NCBI RefSeq assembly: GCF_000712055.1
Contig: NZ_JOOA01000002.1
Span: forward strand, 1,984,001-2,048,000
Length of the DNA: 64,000 nucleotides
DNA from: Ruminococcus sp. HUN007
GTDB taxonomy: Bacteria; Bacillota; Clostridia; Oscillospirales; Ruminococcaceae
Reading direction: 5' to 3'
Under the pieces are notes generated by a model. It was not told where the DNA came from and ran no database searches. It saw nothing but the letters and a program-made list of their open reading frames with translations. The translations under genes were made by a program, and so were the position numbers. Every line of letters begins with the position of its first letter. The first letter of the stretch is position 1. This document shows positions 59,988 through 64,000 of this stretch, piece after piece.

Positions 59988-61034
59988 ATGAGACACTTGA
60001 AACTTTCAGATAAAAACGCAAAGATAACTGGCAGATATTCAGCTGACGGAGATATTCTCTGGCTTATACACAGCGGATCAGCCGCCGCATTTGAGCTCAC
60101 GGCCTCAAAAGCTGAACTTACACTTAAGAGCGATAAGGATTCAGGCGCCTACAAGGACGGCAAACCCCGTTTTGCGGTATTTGTAAACGACGAACTTGTT
60201 TCAGACGATGTGACAGGCTCTGAGGGCGTAAAGATCACCGTTCTTGACAGTGACATTGAAAAAACTGCTTACGTAAAAATCATACATCTTTCCGAAGCAC
60301 AGTCGGGAGCAGTCGGCATTGCGGCACTTGAAGCTGAATCGGAAGCTGCCGATCCGGTAAAACCGCTTCCGGACAAAAAATACAGCATCGAATTTATCGG
60401 TGATTCCATAACCTGTGCATACGGCGTTGAAAGTGAATGTGAACTTGATATGTTCACTACAAAGACTGAAAACTTCATGAAATCGTATGCTTATCTCACT
60501 GCGCAGAAACTTGACGCGGACTGCAGCGCAGTTTCATTCAGCGGATTCGGTGTCGTTTCAGCCTACACTGACACCGGAATAAAAGATGCTGCACGTCTTG
60601 TTCCGGACTTTTATCTTTACGCAGGTAATCTTCCTGAGTTCAGAATACTGTGGAATTTTGAAAGAAAGCATCACGACATAGTAGTTGTTTTTCTCGGAAC
60701 AAACGATATCAACTACGTTGCCGCCGCCAGTGAACATGAGGATGAATTTAAGGAAGGCTATCTTTCATTCCTTAAAACAGTCAGGGAAAAGAATCCGGAC
60801 TCCTTCATAGTCTGCACAATGGGCACGATGGGAACCGGGAATGTCTATAAGGAAATCGAAAAAGCCGTTGCAGAATTCAAGACATTTTCCGACGAAAGAA
60901 TACTCTGCTTCCAGTCTGAAGAACAGAACGGGGCTGACGGATACGGTGCCGACTGGCATCCTTCCGCCATAACACAGCAGAAATGCGCTGACAGGCTCTC
61001 GGAAGTTCTGAGGGGAATTCTTCAGAACAGATAA
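59988..61034 (+). CDS. SGNH/GDSL esterase with CE2-like N-terminal domain, no signal peptide
   Basis: The 348-aa protein has a jelly-roll N-terminal part (about 1-125, with ITGRYSADGDILWLIHSGSA, FELTASKAELTLK) like carbohydrate esterase family 2, then an SGNH hydrolase domain with nucleophile S140 (IEFIGDSITCAYG), G/N blocks (FLGTNDINYV) and catalytic DWHPS (about 322). CE2 enzymes deacetylate plant polysaccharides. Here no signal peptide or dockerin is present, so it would act in the cytoplasm on imported acetylated oligosaccharides. GGAG lies 11 bases before ATG. Confidence 0.85.
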   Translation: MRHLKLSDKNAKITGRYSADGDILWLIHSGSAAAFELTASKAELTLKSDKDSGAYKDGKPRFAVFVNDELVSDDVTGSEGVKITVLDSDIEKTAYVKIIHLSEAQSGAVGIAALEAESEAADPVKPLPDKKYSIEFIGDSITCAYGVESECELDMFTTKTENFMKSYAYLTAQKLDADCSAVSFSGFGVVSAYTDTGIKDAARLVPDFYLYAGNLPEFRILWNFERKHHDIVVVFLGTNDINYVAAASEHEDEFKEGYLSFLKTVREKNPDSFIVCTMGTMGTGNVYKEIEKAVAEFKTFSDERILCFQSEEQNGADGYGADWHPSAITQQKCADRLSEVLRGILQNR

Positions 61035-61050
61035 GGAAACAAACACAAAC

Positions 61051-61088
61051 GGGCGTACCGGTCACCGAACCGGTACGCCCTTCTTATT
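61051..61088 (+). terminator. Terminator after the CE2-like gene
   Basis: GGGCGTACCGG (61051-61061) pairs perfectly with CCGGTACGCCC (61070-61080), then TTCTTATT. Confidence 0.9.
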
Positions 61089-61145
61089 CTGAACGTGCTT
61101 ATTTACGGGTGCTCTGTCCGACAGACGCCCGTTTTCAACGATCAT

Positions 61146-61892
61146 TTATTTGTTCTCTTCAAAATAGTTGTAGCAAGGCATGAAGCTTAACTTAAAGAGG
61201 TTACGCTCGTGAAGTGTGTCTATTCTCTCCTTTGTAGCCGGATCAGGTTCGATGCCTTCGCGGATGTACTTGTCCAGTGTAAGGTAAGTAAATCCGAGAT
61301 TGTCCTCATCTGTCTTGCCGCAGAGGCCGTCAATAGGCGGCTTTTCAACGAATTTTTCAGGGAGTCCGAGTTCACGTCCCATAGCCTTTACTTCCTGAAC
61401 CGTAAAGAACGAAAGCGGGCTTACGTCACCGGCAGCATCGCCGTATCTTGTTGAATAGCCCACCCAGTCTTCAGAGAGGTTGCATGTATTGATAACACGG
61501 CCGTTGTTTGACTGTGAAACTGCGTACAGAACAGACATTCTGAGTCTCGGAGCAAGATTTGTTCTTGTCTGAGTGCTTATTTCAAGCTGTCCTTCCAGCG
61601 CGCCCATAACACCTTCAAATGCGTCCTTTATATTAACAGTGAAGTTCTTTATATCAAGATGCCTGCAAAGGTCGATAGAGTAGTCTATGTCGTGCTGTTC
61701 GCCGTTTGGCATCATTACACCGATAACTCTGTCTTTGCCGAGTGCCCTGCAGCAGAGAGCAGCAGCAACGGAACTGTCTTTGCCTCCGGATATTCCGATA
61801 ACAGCATTGCATCCTTTTCCGTTTTTCTCAAACCAGTCTTTAAGCCATGCAGAACATTTTTCCACAGCATCGGCAGCATTAAAACTATACAT
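61146..61892 (-). CDS. nadE: NH3-dependent NAD synthetase
   Basis: The 248-aa protein has the PP-loop ISGGKDSSVAAAL (about 34-46), VIGVMMPNGEQHDI, NTCNLSEDWVGYSTRYGDAAGD and the PPIDGLCGKTDEDNLG region, and lacks the glutaminase domain, so it should use ammonia. It amidates deamido-NAD. It is monocistronic. Between 61893 and 62118 there are only hairpins, including a perfect one at 61998-62024 and a terminator at 62034-62086. Confidence 0.95.
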   Translation of the reverse strand: MYSFNAADAVEKCSAWLKDWFEKNGKGCNAVIGISGGKDSSVAAALCCRALGKDRVIGVMMPNGEQHDIDYSIDLCRHLDIKNFTVNIKDAFEGVMGALEGQLEISTQTRTNLAPRLRMSVLYAVSQSNNGRVINTCNLSEDWVGYSTRYGDAAGDVSPLSFFTVQEVKAMGRELGLPEKFVEKPPIDGLCGKTDEDNLGFTYLTLDKYIREGIEPDPATKERIDTLHERNLFKLSFMPCYNYFEENK

Positions 61893-61997
61893 ACGATATC
61901 TTCCTCTCTGAAAAATAATTTATACTTAAATTATATTTTTTTCTGCGGTAAATGTCAACAGTAAATACCCCGTAACGGGACATCACCGGGACATGGT

Positions 61998-62086
61998 AAT
62001 ATTCATCACTTCGTGATGAATATTGCTATAGAAAAACGGGAAATGAATTTCGAAAATAACCGAAATCCATTTCCCGTTTATTTTTT
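61998..62086. terminator. Hairpins between nadE and the dockerin gene
   Basis: A perfect hairpin AATATTCATCAC-ttc-GTGATGAATATT (61998-62024) is followed by AAACGGGAAATG ... CATTTCCCGTTT (62034-62079) with T-runs on both sides. The second is the terminator of the minus-strand dockerin gene. Confidence 0.75.
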
Positions 62087-62118
62087 AAGAGTATACATAT
62101 CAGTAAAGATCAAGGGCA

Positions 62119-63111
62119 TCAAAGAACTTCTATCTTCTTTGAAACATACTGTCTTAATCTTGCAAGATCAGCAATTGTAACTTTACCGTCACCATCCACA
62201 TCAGCTGACTTCAGCTGATCATCATTAAGACTGATATCTCCTATCAATGCAATGGACAGCGCTGTCAAATCAGTAGTATCTACACTCTGATTCGATATTA
62301 TATCGCCAGGAACTGATGATGTTTCCCCGTCTGAATATAAAATTTCTGAATTACTCACTGACTCAGAAGAATGATAAACACCCCATATAGGATGATAACC
62401 AAGTTCTTTGTGGACAGCTTCAGCAAGATCGATATAAGTTTTAATTTTAATATCTTCTTTATCCCTGATGGAAACCTTGCATATAATTGAATCAGATTCC
62501 TCATATTCAACAACGACATCCGCATCGATTTTGATCTCGGAAGCGATTTGTTTGATCTTACTTACATCACCCACATCAGAAATCCTGTAACGATCAAATG
62601 AAGAACTTAAGAGTTCACCGGCAAAGTAGCACTGTTTTCTGTAGTGAAATTCTCTTATGTATTCTTTCTCTGTAAGATAGGTACATAATTCATCAGCCAG
62701 ATTTTTGGTTATAACATCGAGTTCAGGTGAGGTAATAAGAATATTTGGATATCCGCTGATTTCGATCTTTTCAGAAGATATTCCTTTGGCGGAGATAAAA
62801 TCCGCTATTACTTCTTTCGTTTCCGGTTTTGCATCTCTGACAAGAATAATTGCAGGTTCTTTATTAAGCATAAACATCTGTCTATGTTCTTCATCATACA
62901 GAAGCACCAGATCACGATCTTTATTATATTGTTTAATGCGTTCTAGTGAAAAAACACCGTTTACATCTTCATACACCTGAAAAGACTTGAATTTTTCAGT
63001 ATCAGTAAACGCTACAACATCTGAATAATCAACTGCGCTTACCACCGATATTGTGTTACCGCTAATCGCCAAAAGCGAGACCAGTAGCGTTAAAATTCTG
63101 TTCTTGTTCAT
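62119..63111 (-). CDS. Secreted dockerin protein with I9-like segment
   Basis: The 330-aa protein has a signal peptide (about 1-26, cleavage after VVSA), a body of two similar alpha/beta units and a C-terminal dockerin (about 268-330). The first dockerin repeat is degenerate (DIISNQSVDTTDLTALSIAL, no Gly-Asp-Gly), the second canonical (DVDGDGKVTIADLARLRQYV). The segment TSPELDVITKNLADELCTYL then TEKEYIREFH resembles the helix-strand unit of A1, A2 and A4, so it is a distant member of that set. It stands alone, without sigma or protease genes. Codon use and gene order do not show transfer. RBS AGAGGTGA at 63125. Confidence 0.78.
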   Translation of the reverse strand: MNKNRILTLLVSLLAISGNTISVVSAVDYSDVVAFTDTEKFKSFQVYEDVNGVFSLERIKQYNKDRDLVLLYDEEHRQMFMLNKEPAIILVRDAKPETKEVIADFISAKGISSEKIEISGYPNILITSPELDVITKNLADELCTYLTEKEYIREFHYRKQCYFAGELLSSSFDRYRISDVGDVSKIKQIASEIKIDADVVVEYEESDSIICKVSIRDKEDIKIKTYIDLAEAVHKELGYHPIWGVYHSSESVSNSEILYSDGETSSVPGDIISNQSVDTTDLTALSIALIGDISLNDDQLKSADVDGDGKVTIADLARLRQYVSKKIEVL

Positions 63112-63564
63112 TGAAAATCACCTCTATAATATCATTGTAAATACGGATTATTCAAATAAAACGTTAAATGAACCGGACCCGATTTTCATAAGTCAATAAA
63201 TACACGGGTTAGTTCTTTTTTCTTGCGTAAATTATAACATTATCAACGTTATTTTTCAATAGTTCATCGAAAATTTATTTACTGACAATCATTTCCTTAA
63301 TAGCCGCATTTCAACCACCTACTTCTTTATATCATGATTATGTTTTAAAGAACTATTACATAATTTTAATGAATCAAAGCTTTTTATGATGAATCATTTA
63401 AAGTATTTTTGTTCTCTGCTTATTATACACATGAAAGTCGGAATTATCTTACCTGATTTTTAAAGTTTTTTGGATATTCCGAAAGTTTGTTTATCATGTA
63501 CATTTTCACGCTTGGTTAATATTAGATTTGCCGATAACCTATATTAAAACCGTGTGCCGTTGAA
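63112..63564. other. AT-rich intergenic region without recognised feature
   Basis: About 450 bases with no plausible ORF, RNA gene or repeat family from elsewhere in the window. It presumably contains the promoter of the dockerin gene (TTGAAT-18-TATTAT on the minus strand near 63132 is weak). Confidence 0.5.
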
Positions 63565-63593
63565 CAAAAAAGCTGCACAAGTGCAGCTTTTTT
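63565..63593. terminator. Bidirectional terminator
   Basis: AAAAAGCTGCAC pairs with GTGCAGCTTTTT (63567-63592) with T-runs on both strands. Confidence 0.85.
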
Positions 63594-63712
63594 CTATAGC
63601 AGTCTTCGGCCCGCACATTTACAATTTCTGAAAAAAACATTTCATTCTCATCGTTTTCATGGTATAATATAAGCAGAAACATATTTATCAGATATCCGAT
63701 GAGGTGATTATC

Positions 63713-63958
63713 ATGACATATATTCAGGAACAGGCAATCGAACTCATTCAGCAGTTACCAGATGAGAAAATACAAGCTTTCATCACACTTGCTTCCGATG
63801 AAATAAAATTAATGGATCTCAAACGACAGGAACAGATTTCAAAAAAGAAACAGGCTTTTGAAAAACTTGAATCCCTTCACCTTGATTTACCTGATGATTT
63901 TGATGCAGATACCGAACTTGCTGCAGCTATGGAGGCTAAGTATGGTACTATTGCTTGA
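63713..63958 (+). CDS. VapB-like antitoxin candidate
   Basis: The 81-aa protein begins MTYIQEQAIELIQQLPDEKI and is helical with a basic-acidic middle (DLKRQEQISKKKQAFEKLES) and an acidic C-terminus (DLPDDFDADTELAAAMEAKYG), the usual layout of small antitoxins that wrap a PIN toxin. ATG at 63713 has GAGGTGA 8 bases upstream; the in-frame GTG at 63704 is less likely. A TATAAT box lies at 63663. The next gene starts within its last codons. Confidence 0.7.
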   Translation: MTYIQEQAIELIQQLPDEKIQAFITLASDEIKLMDLKRQEQISKKKQAFEKLESLHLDLPDDFDADTELAAAMEAKYGTIA

Positions 63959-64000
63959 TATAAACATCATACTTGACTATCTTTTAAAACGTGAGGAATT
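63942..64000 (+). CDS. PIN-domain (VapC-like) toxin, N-terminal fragment cut by window edge
   Basis: Only 19 codons are visible: MVLLLDINIILDYLLKREE. The hydrophobic strand followed by D and N-x-x-L-D matches the first acidic motif of PIN ribonucleases. ATG at 63942 has GGAGG 6 bases upstream and overlaps the antitoxin gene by 17 bases. The rest lies outside the window. Confidence 0.7.
   Translation, partial: MVLLLDINIILDYLLKREE

Overview
The window looks like the chromosome of a cellulosome-type Ruminococcus (Oscillospiraceae, closest in style to R. flavefaciens). The main reason is a set of secreted proteins that end, or begin, in type I dockerins with the two-repeat Ca-binding pattern (GDVxxDGxIDVTDLT ... 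ADIDGDGxVTLADLARLQQYLSKKI). AT-rich intergenic DNA, Shine-Dalgarno sites of the GGAGG type and Firmicutes-style fatty-acid genes agree with this. Species assignment is inference.

Region 1 (1-12.3 kb) holds the end of a WYL regulator, a small ORF coupled to a VOC protein, and the first of two cassettes made of an Rpn-family nuclease gene (here a remnant), an ECF-like sigma factor, a one-TM partner that may be an anti-sigma/sensor protein, and a secreted dockerin protein. It continues as pairs of a dockerin protein (called A here) and a dockerin-bearing trypsin-like protease (called P): A1-P1 and A2-P2. An IS66-family element and a second Rpn gene follow.

Region 2 (12.3-33.2 kb) is bounded by a 24-nt direct repeat of the 3' end of tRNA-Glu and is read here as one 20.9-kb integrated element. 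It contains an IS5-family IS, a third Rpn gene, the second sigma/partner cassette, A3 (split by a three-gene Tn7/Tn552-like transposon), a collapsed protease relic P3, A4 (frameshifted), and a leucine-rich-repeat dockerin gene split by an IS1634-like IS. The mobilisation core follows: a divergent DUF6076-like gene, a DUF3987 protein, an HTH/excisionase-like protein, a hairpin-rich candidate oriT, a MobV/Pre relaxase, an ISL3-family IS and a tyrosine integrase ending next to tRNA-Glu. Five transposable elements can be delimited to the base with target duplications.

Region 3 (33.2-50.5 kb) is housekeeping: tRNA-Glu and tRNA-Met, a HEPN/nucleotidyltransferase-like pair, an amidohydrolase, aroK-aroE, fabD, and divergently the fabH-fabG-fabF-accB-fabZ-accC-accD-accA-acpP operon (no enoyl-ACP reductase is present), an S1-domain protein, a DivIC-like protein, and metH with a separate cobalamin-reactivation protein.

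Region 4 (50.5-64 kb) has a 1438-aa secreted GH2 beta-galactosidase with a LamG-like insert and a dockerin, a CPBP protease, a cytidylate-kinase-like protein, typA, a four-tRNA cluster, a CE2/SGNH esterase-like protein, nadE, another dockerin protein and the start of a VapBC-like pair. Three roughly 108-bp MITE-like repeats (34.4, 55.3 and 59.8 kb) carry the same terminal inverted repeat and YTAR-type target preference as the IS5-family element at 12.4 kb.

The most promising candidate for an undescribed system is the repeated module of sigma factor, membrane partner and paired secreted A (possibly inhibitor-like) and P (protease) dockerin proteins, part of which appears to sit inside a mobilisable element.
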